The notes under the pieces were generated by a model. That model had not been told where the DNA came from and searched no databases. It was given only the letters and a program-made list of their open reading frames with translations. From positions 73,108,557 through 73,172,556 of the forward strand of contig CM060987.1 in NCBI GenBank assembly GCA_030765065.1: a DNA stretch of 64,000 nucleotides, given 5' to 3'. Shown piece by piece: positions 1 through 11,960 of the stretch. The position numbers and the translations under genes were made by a program. Each line of letters opens with the position of its first letter. Within the stretch, counting starts at the first letter, position 1. The stretch is from Deroplatys truncata (Eukaryota > Arthropoda > Insecta > Mantodea > Mantidae).

Positions 1-708
1 TGTGTGTGTCTGTGAACAGCATAACTCAAAAACGAACAGTCGGATAAGCACCAAACTTGGTATTTAGGTTCAGTATCTTCCAGAGATGCGACACGAAGGT
101 TTTCAAGAAAATCCCCCCCCACTCCAGACTACCCTTTACATGGAAAATGTTTTGAAAAGTTTAATTTTCTCAAAAATGGCTCTAACGATTTTGATGAAAA
201 TATCATATGTTTAAGATAATGTCATGAGAAATGAAATGTATATCTCGAATTTTCTGGGAATGTCTCCAAAAGTATTCTTCATTGTGAACGCCTTTTGCAT
301 AACTGGTAAACCATAAGAGATAGACAAAATTTTACTGCACAAAAAATGTAGATCGCGTTAAAATACACAACTTATGTCATATACATTTCTTTTGTTGAGT
401 GAACCGTTTTCGAGATATTGCTTGTTATTTCCTTAAATTTTCCAATACTTATACTTTTTCTCAAATACGTTATTCATTTTTTTATGTCCTGACATGCAAA
501 GAGAATGGAATGCGCCACATAGCAACCAGCGTTAAAATATTTGACTATCGCTTAAAAGCTACCATATTTCCCTTGCATCTACAAGAAAATTACCAATAAG
601 ATTGACATCTCGATATCTCGATTAACATGAAGCATATGGAGAATAGGCGTTTGTAAAATTAGATTGTACAAGAGTAGAGAAAGTCATGTGAGTGTAACAC
701 ATCAGATT
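1..708 (+). repeat. Family A 0.9-kb repeat, copy 1 (truncated by window start)
   Basis: The window opens inside the TG microsatellite of this repeat and runs to its 3' end, which carries the segment ACTTTCTCTACT in inverted form followed by a short hairpin (TCATGTG, 7-nt loop, CACATCA) and a T run. It is nearly identical to the copy at 1074-1960 over most of its length. The T run at 703-708 continues directly into the 3' half of an older, diverged copy, so this copy appears to be inserted in a T run inside an older family member. No coding capacity was recognised. Confidence 0.85.
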
Positions 709-1047
709 TTTTGTGATATAAGCCATTTCTGAGATATCCGTTATTAATGGTTAGAATTGTTCGTTTCTTGGTCATTCTTTACAGTTCATTCAACATTCAG
801 TTGTTTCTCGCAACTGAATGGAAACAGTATGGAATTTTAAGGCCAGCATATGGTATCCAGTTCTTAAACATCGCTGTCTCTTTGTATGTATAACGAAATC
901 TGTAATGTAGCTACCTCTGCAAAGGTTTATTTGGATTAAAAGGTAGTAGATCTAAAATAAGCTTTAGTAAGAGTAGTTTGTACACTCAGTAATAAACGAT
1001 AGAGGGTAAATAACGCTATGTGAATTTATCACATCAGACTTATAATA
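709..1047 (+). repeat. Family A, older diverged copy, 3' half
   Basis: This stretch aligns with the 3' part of the diverged copy at 52318-53198. They share the phrases GAGATATCCGTTATTAATGG, GGAAACAGTATGGAA and the terminal ATCACATCA. It differs clearly from the younger copies on both sides. Its upstream half is replaced by copy 1, consistent with nested insertion. Confidence 0.75.
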
Positions 1048-1073
1048 TAAAATATCTGATTCAATGATTTGGC

Positions 1074-1210
1074 TTTTTTACTTTCTCTACTACGTATAGT
1101 AAGTAGGGGAAGTATTGTATTCCACCCAAAAATTCGATACCGAGATTTCACCGGAAATACATGTTTTGAGACCTCCTGAATCCAAAAAAAGCATTTTTGG
1201 AAACATGTCC

Positions 1211-1251
<41 letters not shown>

Positions 1252-1960
1252 TGTGTGTCTGTGAACAGCATAACTCAAAAACGAACAGTCGGATAAACAC
1301 CAAACTTGGTATTTAGGTTCGGTATCTTTGAGAGATGCGACACGAAGGTTTTCAAGAAAATACCCCCACCCTAGACCACCCTTTACATGGAACATTTTTC
1401 GAAAATTTTAATTTTCTCAAAAACGGCTCTAACGATTTTGATGAAAATATCATATGTTTAAGATAATGTCATGAGAAATGAAATGTATATCTCGAATTTT
1501 CTGGGAATGTCTCCAAAAGTATTCTTCATTTTGAACGACTTTTGCATAACTGGTAAACTATAAGAGATAGACAAAATTTTACTACACAAAAAATGTAGAT
1601 CGCGTTAAAATACACAACTTATGTCATATACATTTCTTTTGTTGAGTGAACCGTTTTCGAGATATTGCTTGTTATTTCCTTAAATTTTCCAATACTTATA
1701 CTTTTTCTCAAATTCGTTATTCATTTTTTTTATGTCCTGGACATGCAAAGAGAATGGAATGCGCCACATAGCAACCAGCGTTAAAATATTTGAGTATATC
1801 TTAAAACCTACCATATTCCCCTTGCATCTACAAGAAAATTACCAATAAGGTTGACATCTCGATATCTCGATTAACATGAAGCATATGGAAAATAGGCGTT
1901 TGTAAAAATAGATTGTAGAGAGTAGAGAAAGTCATGTGAGTGTAACACATCAGATCTTTT
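1074..1960 (+). repeat. Family A 0.9-kb repeat, complete copy 2
   Basis: This is the reference copy. It starts with TTTTTACTTTCTCTACTACG and ends with the inverted ACTTTCTCTACT block, a hairpin and ACACATCAGATC. An internal TG tract lies at about 1213-1250. The minus strand holds a 101-codon frame crossing the microsatellite as a run of Thr-His. Related frames stay partly open in other copies, but the frame has no recognisable domain and is probably fortuitous. Element class is unresolved: the ends are not a standard Helitron or Tc1 terminus. Confidence 0.85.
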
Positions 1961-3190
1961 GCACTGCAAAGGTTTAACTTGAGGCAACTGCTTAAGCATT
2001 CCTATGCCCGATTATCACCAAGGCTCGGAAGTTGCAACCTTATGTGCCTAAGGACAACAGCTCCTACCAACATAGACGTATAAGTCGACCACGATATTAT
2101 TACAATTGACCTTGCGGAAACATGCATTTAAATACATGCGGACGCCAGTCCAGCGAAGTGCAATAATATTGTGTTCGAGTTATGCTGTCACTTAGTACAA
2201 GTGTTGGATTTGTTTACATTATACCTGTAGCCCATTTGACCACAGGGCAAACCGGACCCCATGTTCCAAGCTTAATAATCTCACATACGGAACATAAACA
2301 CATTTTACCAATTCAATCGACTCTCTATTTTTTCCTTTCTAAATCGAATCTATTATTGTGGGGGTAGAAATACTATAGTGCATAATAATATATTCAATAA
2401 TATGTATTTGCCTTATTAAGTTAACTAAATATAAATGAAAGGCACAACCTTATGTGTTTATTATTAAAACACATCTTTCTCCATATAGATTATTATATCT
2501 TATGTAAATAAAGATGTTAATTTATATGAATAACGTAAATAAATTTTCCTTGATAAGACTATATATATATAAAAGGTAAGACTTACTTATCTATTTCTTA
2601 ATGAACTTATAAATTCACCCATCAAGTTAATATTTTTAGTGGTTTGATGTTTATTTGTCACTGCCTAAGATAAGTTTTAGAATTTATTGACTACCTGACA
2701 GAAGTAAACGATTATCTCAAAGATGATTTTCAAATCTTTTTCTTTCTTTTTTCATTCCTTTCTGAACTTTTTTTAAATTTAAAGACACAACCAATGCAAT
2801 ATAACGAAATATAGTAAAAATCGTCGTAAAATTCAGTTGCATATAAATAACTGTTATTCGACAGGATTTTAAAATACATTATGTTTCAAGTCGATGTTCA
2901 AGATTTGGCCAATATGGCAGTAATCACTATTTCACTTATTTCCAACTTTTCCGACCATGTTAAAGCCGCTTTCACACCCCTCGAGAGGCAGCAGCATCTG
3001 CAGTGTAATTTTCTGAAGTAGTTTCTTGCACCATCAACGGAGGAAGGAGAAATCTAGAGAAGTGATTACTTATCAGTTATTGCACTAAAACTTAACTTTT
3101 TAATAGGAATTGTAGTTTATTGATTTAGAAATGTTAAATAAAACTTGAGAACGGCACCTATTATTTTAATTACCAAAAAAAGCGTGAAGT
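1961..3190. other. No recognisable feature
   Basis: AT-rich sequence with a short TA run near 2562. I see no homology to known families and no plausible exon. Confidence 0.5.
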
Positions 3191-3421
3191 TATTAGCATT
3201 TTGGAGGCCCCATGTAGCCGCGTCGCTGGAACGTTTGACTTCGGCACTCTTTGGCGCAAAGGGTCGCGGGTTTGAATCCCGCTATGGGCATGAGTATTTG
3301 TGTGCATGAGTTCCCATATTGGGCATAAGAGACGGCAGAAAAGACTTCTAATGGTGGAGATGCGAGTCTCCGAATCCTCCAACGTCCCTCAAACTACGCT
3401 ACACTACTACTATTAGCATTT
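3191..3421 (+). mobile_element. tRNA-derived SINE with perfect target duplication
   Basis: A 209-bp body is bounded by an identical 11-bp direct repeat TATTAGCATTT at 3191-3201 and 3411-3421, a textbook target-site duplication for retroposition. The head resembles a tRNA gene: an A-box-like GTAGCCGCGTCGCTGG near 3214 and a B box GGTTTGAATCC near 3268. The rest is a tRNA-unrelated body ending in a short ACT-type tail. The head matches the one at 29477, so both belong to one SINE family. Perfect duplications suggest a fairly recent insertion. Confidence 0.88.
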
Positions 3422-3865
3422 AATCAAAACGCTAATGATCCTCGAATTGTTAAAGTTACAAGTTTTTCTAGTTCATATTACTCTGTTACTCTAGTAAATA
3501 ATCTACAGTAATTTACTATTTTCTTTATCTATCGGATATTTAACATTATTACACCCTTAATTCCCCTATAAATCATTGCACGTGTAATATTTAATCTCTG
3601 GCGATTATTCCTTCTTTAAACAGGACAGCTAATTGTGAATGATCCAGCATGGCTATCATTAAACGCTGTACTGCGACATGATAAAATTATTCGGTGTTTA
3701 TCATGTGTGTTTACAGTAGAAAACAATCATTTGTAACTGAGCAATATGGGCAAGGAGAGAATGGCATGGATACAATGTCTGAGAATGAAAGAAAACGATT
3801 TTGTCGAATTCAATTATTGAAGGTAAGAAACAGATTGCTGAAAATAAATCTGTGAATGCGGGTAC
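3422..3865. other. No recognisable feature
   Basis: AT-rich spacer between a SINE and a family A copy, with nothing further supported. Confidence 0.5.
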
Positions 3866-4765
3866 AAAAAATCTGATGTGTTACACTCACATGACTTCTC
3901 TACTCTTATACAAACTATTTTTACAAACGCTCATTCTCCATCTACTTCATGTTAATCGAGACAAACATTTGCAGACTCTATCTTATTGCTAATTTTCTTG
4001 TAGATGTAAGGGGAATATATATTTATAAGGGCAATATAGAAATACAGTAGCCTTTAAGCAAACACATATCTTTTAATAGCTGGTTGCTATGTGCAGCACC
4101 ATTCTCTTTGCCACAGATTAATACTCTTTGCATATCCAAGACAAAAAACTGAATAACGAATTCCCATTTGAGAAAATAAGTATCGAAAAATTTAAGGGAA
4201 TAACAAGCAATATCTCGAAAATGGTTCACTCAACAAATAAAATGTATATGACATAACGTTCTAACGCGATCTACATTTCTTGTGTAGTAAAATTTTGTCT
4301 ATCTCTTATGGTTTACCAGTTATGCAAAAGTCGTTCACAATGAAGAATACTTTTGGAGATATTCTCAGAAAATTCAAGATATACATTTTATTTGTCATGA
4401 AAATATCTTAAACATATAATATTGTAATGAAAATCGTTAGAGCCATTTTTGAGAAATTTAAAATTTTCGAAAAATGTTCCATGTAAAGGGTAATCTGGGG
4501 TAGGGGGATTTTCTTGAAAACCTTCGTGTCGCATCTCTGGAAGATACTAAACCTAAATACCAAGTTTGGTGTGTATCCGACTGTTCGTTTATGAGTTATG
4601 CTGTTTACAGACAGACAGACACACACACGTACATGTTTCCAAAAATGCTTTTTTTGGATTCAGGGGGTCTCAAAACACGTATTTCCGGTGAAATCTCGGT
4701 ATCTAATTTTTGGATGGAATACAATACTTCCCCTAATTACTATACGTAGTAGAGAAAGTAAAAAA
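3866..4765 (-). repeat. Family A 0.9-kb repeat, copy 3
   Basis: A full copy in minus orientation. On the plus strand it starts AAAAAATCTGATGTGTTACA and ends GTAGTAGAGAAAGTAAAAAA. Its CA microsatellite is very short (around 4612-4630), which shows that the tract length varies between copies. Both borders are A runs, as for most copies. Confidence 0.85.
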
Positions 4766-5745
4766 GATAACGTATTATATCATTGCCCATCGATATTCTG
4801 ATACCTGATTAACTTAATTTTAGTTGTGCTTGGCACACATCACATACTTCAGTTGTATTGCTTAGAGAATATCACAGATAAAGAATTTATTGAAAAGAAA
4901 GAAAGAATTTATTTAAAAAATTCTGCTTCCTTCAAATGAAGGCTGCTGTACACAAAGCTTATCATAGTGCAAGTATTAAAGTAATAATATGTGCGTTTTG
5001 AAATTGTTTGATAATTTCTGACACATAATTGAATTCATAAATAACAGTTCTAAAATTAAAACACGTAGGAATAGATACAAAATTGTTTAAAACCTTGTTA
5101 TGTTAAATGTCGTACAAATTAGTTTTTAATACGGGAAGACTCATTTTTTAGTAAATGCATATTTAAATGAAATTTTCTGCAAAATTTCACAAACGAATAG
5201 TTCTTTCAGCTCCCATCATCAGTCCAACAACTTGCATTAAGGCTAATTTATATTTTTCGTAATAGTATGGCCTAATTGGTTCATGGATGTAGCACTTTTC
5301 CTTGTGCACTTCTACGGTTGATCTTCGTTTATTTCCCATCTGATAGTAGAGTCAATTATAGTTCCAGAGGCTTAGATAGGGCCGTTATATCTATTCTTCC
5401 GTCAGATCCGTTTTCCGACACACCATATCCCTATTAATGTCCCGATATTTATTTTCTTTGAGAGCCTCGGTAACTAATGAGCGCATTTTATAATGCCTGC
5501 TATTTCTGAGTATTTCGCCCTGTGCACAAATTCCAAGGACTTTACAACATTTCCAGACATCCAGAGCTGTCAATATGCTAATATCTACGTAAAAGTAGAC
5601 TCACATAAAATCACACTATTCTGACAAATTCGTAATGGAGGAACAGAAATCAATCACAGTAGGGAAAATTGACCGAATCCAGCATGCAATAAGCAGTGCT
5701 TAAAATACATCATAAACATGTGAGTCATTGGGGAATTTAAAGTCG
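4766..5745. other. No recognisable feature
   Basis: AT-rich, short reading frames only, no family resemblance seen on either strand. Confidence 0.5.
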
Positions 5746-5746
5746 T

Positions 5747-5835
5747 CCCGGCAGCTAGCATACTAGCTGAGTTGGTTAGAGCAAAACCATCGAAAGCCGA
5801 AGATCCGCGGTTCATGTCCCGGCTATGGCATTGAT
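5747..5835 (+). mobile_element. tRNA-like SINE head
   Basis: A tRNA-like segment with an A-box-like TAGCTGAGTTGGTTAGAGC near 5764 and a B-box-like GCGGTTCATGTCCCG near 5807, followed by non-tRNA sequence with a T run. The missing 3' acceptor pairing and the trailing body argue for a SINE rather than a working tRNA gene. Insertion borders were not resolved. Confidence 0.6.
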
Positions 5836-7584
5836 TGTTTTTTCAATTTTCCCAAGTTTAGCCTAGACTTGCGGCTTGTGTGGAAGAATAATCATCCTTA
5901 TCAATGTGATATAATGTGGTTTTAAGCACAGGCATTGTTCCTGAATCTCAAGTAAACTATGCCACAACAATATAACAAAGATACATATATTAGTTAAATT
6001 CGCTTACCAATTATCTTCTCCTGTTATTACTTTGAATATTTCATTGATATGACGCCATTTCTCTTTCTAACAATGACATTTAATGAAATGTTGAACTTCA
6101 ACGAATCACAGCCGCATTTCTCGATAATTTTCTAAGGTCATTATTTGGTTTTAAGATTATCGCAGCTTCTACCCTTTGTTTTCTTAGTGTCACTTTTTAT
6201 TTCAGGTTGTGTAATAGTCATTCGATATCGTAACGTATCATATTACAATATGAGATTTGATAACCAATAGAGTATTGTAATATGTAATTACGATATGTGT
6301 ATCGTACAACGTTTTATTTACTTTAGTTATAAAATATCAATTTTTGTATTTACTTTCTTAAATTACATTTTTAGTTCAGATTTAGTATTAGGAATCACTG
6401 AAAGAGTACCTACATTGATACATAGTTGAAACGTGTGTATGGTGGGCTATTCATGGTTTGATAGACGATTTATTTGTTAAGTTTTTGTTTAAAACAGAAC
6501 AACAACATGAGCACTAGGTGAATTAAATAAACGTTGATAAATGAGTTCTGACGAAGATATTGCAAACGCAGCTTACTCCGTTATAGATAGTTTAATTACT
6601 TATAAATCCCGAAATAATAAATAATAGTTTATTATTTATGTATGGTTTGTAATACACAACCGGTTTTGTGATGAGAGTTACATTATGGAAATCATTGCAT
6701 AATACAAGCTTCATTAAGAAACTAGTTGCATAATGAGGTACCATGACGAAACCAGTTAGGTAGTGAATTTAGAACCTTTTTTTTAGTATTGTAAAGTCCA
6801 TATTACGTAACTAAAGTTGATAAATGTATTTATGTTGTTCCTAACAAGAAAAGGCTCAATATGTGCAATTATCACTGTCAAATCCTATTTAACTTTTCTG
6901 TGCTGCCCTTACTGATACAGATCGACATTCGCCTATTGCAGCCTCAAGATGACTTAATAGGTAAAGTAGTTATAAATATGAAATCATTTCCTTTTTGTGA
7001 GTGAATTTTATGCATGTTTTATTTTAAATGTTACTTCATTCAAGAAATAGTCGTAATACATATAGCTCGATTTGAGCTTTCTAGGTAATTTCACTTACTA
7101 TTTCGTAAATTTATGGGCATCTCAGAGCCCCTTATGATGTTACTTGTGCTAATGCAACAGGTCAGGTATAGCATTAATGAATCAATGTCTTCTTGCAACG
7201 CTTCTTTAGATAGAAGAATGTTTATTAGTGAAATTCGGATGTTTTTGATCGTTGAAATCAAATCTTTAGGCAAACTGAAGGGAAACAAATCAAATGTGTT
7301 TATCCACAAAGATGCCTAAGCAATTCATTTCCCTGCCGCTGAAAAAGGAACTCTCTCAAAAGATTACTCTGCGAAGGCCCGGCGGTTTTCGAAGATTATG
7401 GAGAGAAGGCAGCACAATGCGCATGAATATTGGCTCCGATCGATGACCTCTGATGTCATGGTTACGCTCTATAAGCAAGAACCCAATTATTGGGCTAGGT
7501 TATTCATGTTTCGGCGAAACTCTTAATAGCAGTGGATTACATTTACTCCGAGCAATATACTAATACTAAGTTTTAATAAATTAC
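5836..7584. other. Unassigned sequence with one hairpin
   Basis: No gene or known element recognised. It contains an imperfect inverted repeat at about 6224-6295, listed separately. Confidence 0.45.
6224..6295. repeat. Imperfect inverted repeat (hairpin)
   Basis: The left arm contains TATCGTAA then ATATTACAATA. The right arm contains TATTGTAATAT then TTACGATA. The two perfect arm blocks of 8 and 11 bp are separated by a small unpaired bulge, around a loop of about 22 nt. It may be a MITE remnant. Confidence 0.5.
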
Positions 7585-7650
7585 TTCCTCCGTTGATTAG
7601 TTGGTAGAGTCCCTGGTTCGGTTCCCGTGCTGAGGTCGAGACATTTTTCT
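7585..7650 (+). mobile_element. Truncated tRNA-like SINE fragment
   Basis: An A-box-like TTAGTTGGTAGAGTCCC runs straight into a B-box-like TGGTTCGGTTCCC, so the middle of the tRNA-like head is deleted. A T-rich run follows. Confidence 0.5.
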
Positions 7651-7977
7651 TTCATAAAAAGATTCATCGAGATATCCACAGCGGTGCTCTTAGACTTAAG
7701 AGCCACTTTAATGAGAAGTAGTGAGTTTACATCTCGTCAACAACGTATAAACGGCCTGAGGTGGAGCTGACCATATGCTACGTCATTATCATCCTATGTC
7801 CATACAGCGTGTAAACGGAAATAGAGGATGCAGTGGCCATGCTAGGAGTGCATTATGCTCTCATTCAGGATAATTAAGGACTTAAAATCCTTGTTCAGAC
7901 CATCCTTAATATACTTTGCTGTAATTTTCCGTAACCTCTCAGATAAAAATTATTTTGTTAAATCCTTCCACGAACTC

Positions 7978-8373
7978 TTAAGTCAGGTGACAGTTAAAAC
8001 ACCGACATGCACACAGAAAGGCACTACAATAGTACAGAAGGACACTGGTCACCATTAACATCGATAAGCGTGAAAATTGTAGCAAGTAAACGCAAACACA
8101 CAAAGTCTGAACGTATCCCCATAATTTAAACTGAATGTAAATAAATGCCAATAAAAATACCCAGCCATTTCTCGCCTGTTCAATAAACAGCACAAAAGCC
8201 GAGAATAACTGTGAACAAAAGAAAAATGAATACCTACGCTCTATTTCATTGCAAACATTTTCTAATACATCTAATACATTAAACAGAATAACTAGTTCAG
8301 GAACTATAAGCTCCATGGTTCTAGTGATTAGTTTGGAAATGGATCTCTCAGCGACGAGGAAAGTGCGACTCAA
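7978..8373 (-). CDS. Hydrophobic 131-codon ORF, possible chemoreceptor exon or fragment
   Basis: Apart from transposase frames this is the longest open reading frame in the window. The predicted protein has a polar N-terminal third ending in an acidic/basic stretch (NEIERRYS around residues 42-49), then three hydrophobic segments at about residues 50-68, 71-99 and 103-126. The order, a polar NEI..RYS block directly before membrane segments, reminds me of the C-terminal half of insect gustatory receptors. The diagnostic TM7 signature is absent, however, and the frame stops right after a Cys-His-Leu-Thr end. No start context or splice sites were verified. It could be a degenerate receptor exon or a chance ORF. 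The function is not established. Confidence 0.25.
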   Translation of the reverse strand: MSRTFLVAERSISKLITRTMELIVPELVILFNVLDVLENVCNEIERRYSFFFCSQLFSAFVLFIEQARNGWVFLLAFIYIQFKLWGYVQTLCVCVYLLQFSRLSMLMVTSVLLYYCSAFLCACRCFNCHLT

Positions 8374-11113
8374 TTCTCAGACCTTCCGAAATTAGTTGGC
8401 AAAGTTCTATTACTGTTGAACGTATTCTCTCTCACTCACGGGTCCGTGTGTTGGCACTTCTTGTCCAAATAATTTGTGTTTCATTTGTATTCCCTTTGTT
8501 GAAGTACTTACTTTCCACAGGTCAGTAATAAGTTGGAGTCACGACACTTTGAATGAAGGTACAGTACGGCACTGAACTGATGCACGAAAACGTGACACTG
8601 CCACGCCCTCTCTCTGGTGCAGAATATTTCCGGCCATGTGTGTACAAGACGTAATTATATCATTATTGAACGAGTACTGATGCACTACAGCATAATGAGA
8701 TTGTGATATATCCTATCGATACAGTGCAGTTAAAAATATGGCAAGGTTTGTTCCATGATGAAGTTTTATAAATCTAACGGCCTTAGAAAAATATGTAAAT
8801 AATGCAACTATTTGTTCAGGAACATCTAGGAAACAGTTGCTTTCAGATGATACTCGGAGATATTGTAGGTATACATGCAGTTCTGTTAGGGGTGTTGTTA
8901 TTCTGCGCCAATTTACAGAAAGCCATCCTGAGTTGTTTCTCAATATTCGCATTTTCTTTACGATCGAATTAGTAGTTCTCAGGAATTTCTCGCATTTAAA
9001 TGCAACTTCCAAGGAGAATGACTTTTCCTTGATGGTGTGGTTTGCATAACCCTACAGCAACATTGCTCCCCTCCTAGAAGACTTGGAAGTGGGTGGGTGC
9101 ACTTGGCCTCGTGAGATTCTTGGTGACCACTCGAGGAGCTATTTGACGGAAAAGTGGTGGCTGCGGTTTCGTAAATAATGGAGAGACATCCCCTCACTGC
9201 ACTCTGCCCTAGATGGCCTGTGTGGACGGAGGCAAAGAATGCAGCGACTATGCAGATGTCTGAGTCCTCTTGGTGTGTTACCTCTGAGAGATATATTTTA
9301 TATTTATTTGTTTATTTACTGACCTCTTAATAACGCTATAACATATAAGTTGCATAGCGACAGTTACCTGCAAGTTGATTACATACACATGACTAAGCAT
9401 GTATCGGGCAGATGGCCTTAAATGAGTGCTGGAGTAACTTGTTATTAGTGGCATGAAGTGCGTCTCCTGCCTGTGGCATCTAGTTTGTTGCTGTTGATTT
9501 AATCTGAAAGTGGACTTTATGTACCTGTAATTGGTATTCTGTCGGTATATACGGATAACGCAATGTTTGACAAATGACCTTAGTTACATAATCTTTATTT
9601 CTACTTCGTTTTTACTGCGGGCTGAGAAAAATCTTAACCGGTGATGGTCATTTCAAATGTACCATGACAAGAAATAGGCAAAACAGGAAGAAAAAGTTGC
9701 CAAAATATTAAAATATGTCAAAATAAATCTCAAACTATTTTGAAATACTGCAGAAACATGGAATTTATACATTTTATTCACTGTGAAACCCTTAAACTCA
9801 GTCAAATAGGCAAATAACTTGCTGGTTGTTTTGTGCTTGTTTAATGCCATGACAATATCCCGCTAAAAGCATCGGTTTGCAAAAATAAATACTCTTCTAG
9901 AATATAGGGTATTTAATTTCACACGTGACGCCACATGAAGTGATACATTTTCACAAGTGCACCTGACTTCTTGGAAAGTGTAATGCCAGTTTATCGATAT
10001 AGGTTTCCTGGAAAGAGTGGCGTGAATTTTGTGTATGTATTTCACAGAAAACTGCCGAATAGAATATCTGAAAAGCCTGATACATAGCTAAATAAAATTA
10101 TTTTAAAAGCGAAAAATCTATTACAAAATATGAATAAATATGAAGATTTTCATAAAATATTAAAGACTTCACAAAAACATTACGAACTATGAAATGTTTT
10201 GAAACGAACATTGATTTCTACACGCTGCAAAATGTAAAAATACTTGTTCCCATACTGATAGCAGGTATGGTTTAAAACATGAAATTTCGTATTTTGCCTC
10301 TCTCTACTCGTGACATCTGGAAGACGTCACATATCTAACCACATGCCTAAATTCAAATTCTTAGTATGTTCGCAGAGTCGTATGACTCGTATGTCGGAGA
10401 ATTGCCTAACAAGCACCGTGTTCAGTCTAAAGCGAGAACCTTTCACATCATAGCAGCATAGGTACGCTATGTGTCCTACCAAAAGCTGTTTCGCACAGTG
10501 TTTGTTGGATAATATCGAAATGCTTTAGTGGTTATCATCGCTGATGTAAAGCAATATAAATTCTTCAAGGAATGTAAACAAAAACTTCATTTCTGCGGAA
10601 TGTAAGAACATTGGTAGGATTATGCAAGAAATATTAAGATGTTTTATTCCTTATTTAACTTTATTTTGTGCTTTTGTATGTGACATTGCGGGACTGTTTA
10701 TTTGGTCTATGATTTATGAACCACTCTGCCTAAAAGGGAAAAGGGATGACGTTACGTAATATGACCTTTGTGTACTTAAAGCACAACTTAAGTCAAAAAT
10801 AGATTATTGGAATACAGATACGTATGTGAGGTTGAAACCTTGAACCTGAAGTTAAGTAATTGTTTATTTACAAGTAGAAAAAGAAAAGAAAAAGAAAACT
10901 CGTTAGAATTTACGCTCCCGTTACGGAAATAAAACAGTTTCACATTGGTTTGACATTCACATCTGTGTAACATTAACCTCCAAATATTTCCTCTCCTATT
11001 CAATCATGTTGCAGTAGGTGGCATTTAGCATTGCAGATGTTAGTTGCCATTATCGCAAAGTATAAATTGTCTACGTTCATTGATGTCCTCGGAGTGTCCA
11101 GTAAACACACGAT
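8374..11113. other. No recognisable feature
   Basis: Mixed-composition DNA with only short frames. I found no transposase, reverse transcriptase or SINE signature on either strand. Confidence 0.45.
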
Positions 11114-11417
11114 CTTTGAGTGTCATCCTCCTGGTGTAGTGGTTACCATGCTAGCTCTAGTTCACCAGGTAGCGGGTTCAAACCCGGCGGAGGGCGATGG
11201 ATTTTTTAGGGCGTAAAAATCCTTAACATGGTTTGCTTCGGAAGGGAAGTAAAGCCGGCGGTCCCGTGTGGTAGATTTATGACACGTAAAAGAACCTCAA
11301 GCCTGATAAAGTGGCCTCTGAGCAAAATTAATGGACTTTCACGCCCAATGTAGAATGGGACGCTAAGGACCACAGCAGTTAAAGAGCGTCTATAAATAAA
11401 AAAAACTGAACTTTGAG
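11114..11417 (+). mobile_element. tRNA-derived SINE, family B, copy 1
   Basis: The head has the A box TGGTGTAGTGGTTACC and the B box GGTTCAAACCC. The body, about 190 bp, is shared with the copies at 21159, 24350, 40123 and 61314 and ends in a TAAATAAAA tail. An 8-bp direct repeat CTTTGAGT flanks it at 11114-11121 and 11410-11417. The insertion sits just upstream of a transposase scrap. Confidence 0.88.
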
Positions 11418-11583
11418 TTATCCCTAGATAAGATCTCCGGGCGTTAAATTGACTACCTTGGTAAGCTCTCTGTAACAGACTATTATTATTTCTTAACCAT
11501 TAATGTAAACAAACCATCTCCATTACTTGGCTCCTTAGAATCCTCACTGGTTACGACCACATTACACATAAACAAAGTAGAGG

Positions 11584-11960
11584 TTGGCGTGTTGTGCGGC
11601 ATCCAAGGAGACATCATTGAACCAGAGTGTATATAGCTCTAGGCTTACTGGGCAACATTATTTGCAATTATTAAAAATTGGGCTGAAGCTTAAGAACCTT
11701 CTAGAACAGGTTACACTTCAGTTAGATTTAAATTACTGGTTTCAGCACGATGGCGCACCATCCCATTTTTCTGGAGTTAGAGAATATCCCAACAGTGGTC
11801 ACCCCAACCGATGGATAGCTCATATGGTTGCTTTCAGTGGCCAGTGATATTACCCAATATAACTCACCTGGGGTTTTTTGTTATGGGATATAATATGAAA
11901 GCTAGCTTCATCAAACGGCACCATAAGCTCCAGGAATTTTAGAAGAAAGAATATGTAATG
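11584..11960 (+). pseudogene. IS630/Tc1/mariner-type transposase fragment
   Basis: A decayed part of a DDE transposase. The clearest block is WFQHDGAPSHFS near 11740, the usual context of the second catalytic Asp in this insect transposase group, followed by NRWI (family: RWIGR) and, in another frame, a degraded equivalent of the SPDLTPLDFF motif. Upstream, another frame reads CGI..DIIEP then LTGQHYLQLL, matching the family's CGI..IIGPFFFEG..TG..YL..L segment with frameshifts. No terminal inverted repeats were found around it, so this looks like an internal fragment. Not functional. Confidence 0.75.

Noticed and set aside
1074-1960. Family A as a Helitron
   Set aside because: One orientation starts with TC after an A and has a terminal hairpin, but the other end is GTAA rather than CTRR and the hairpin is at the wrong end.
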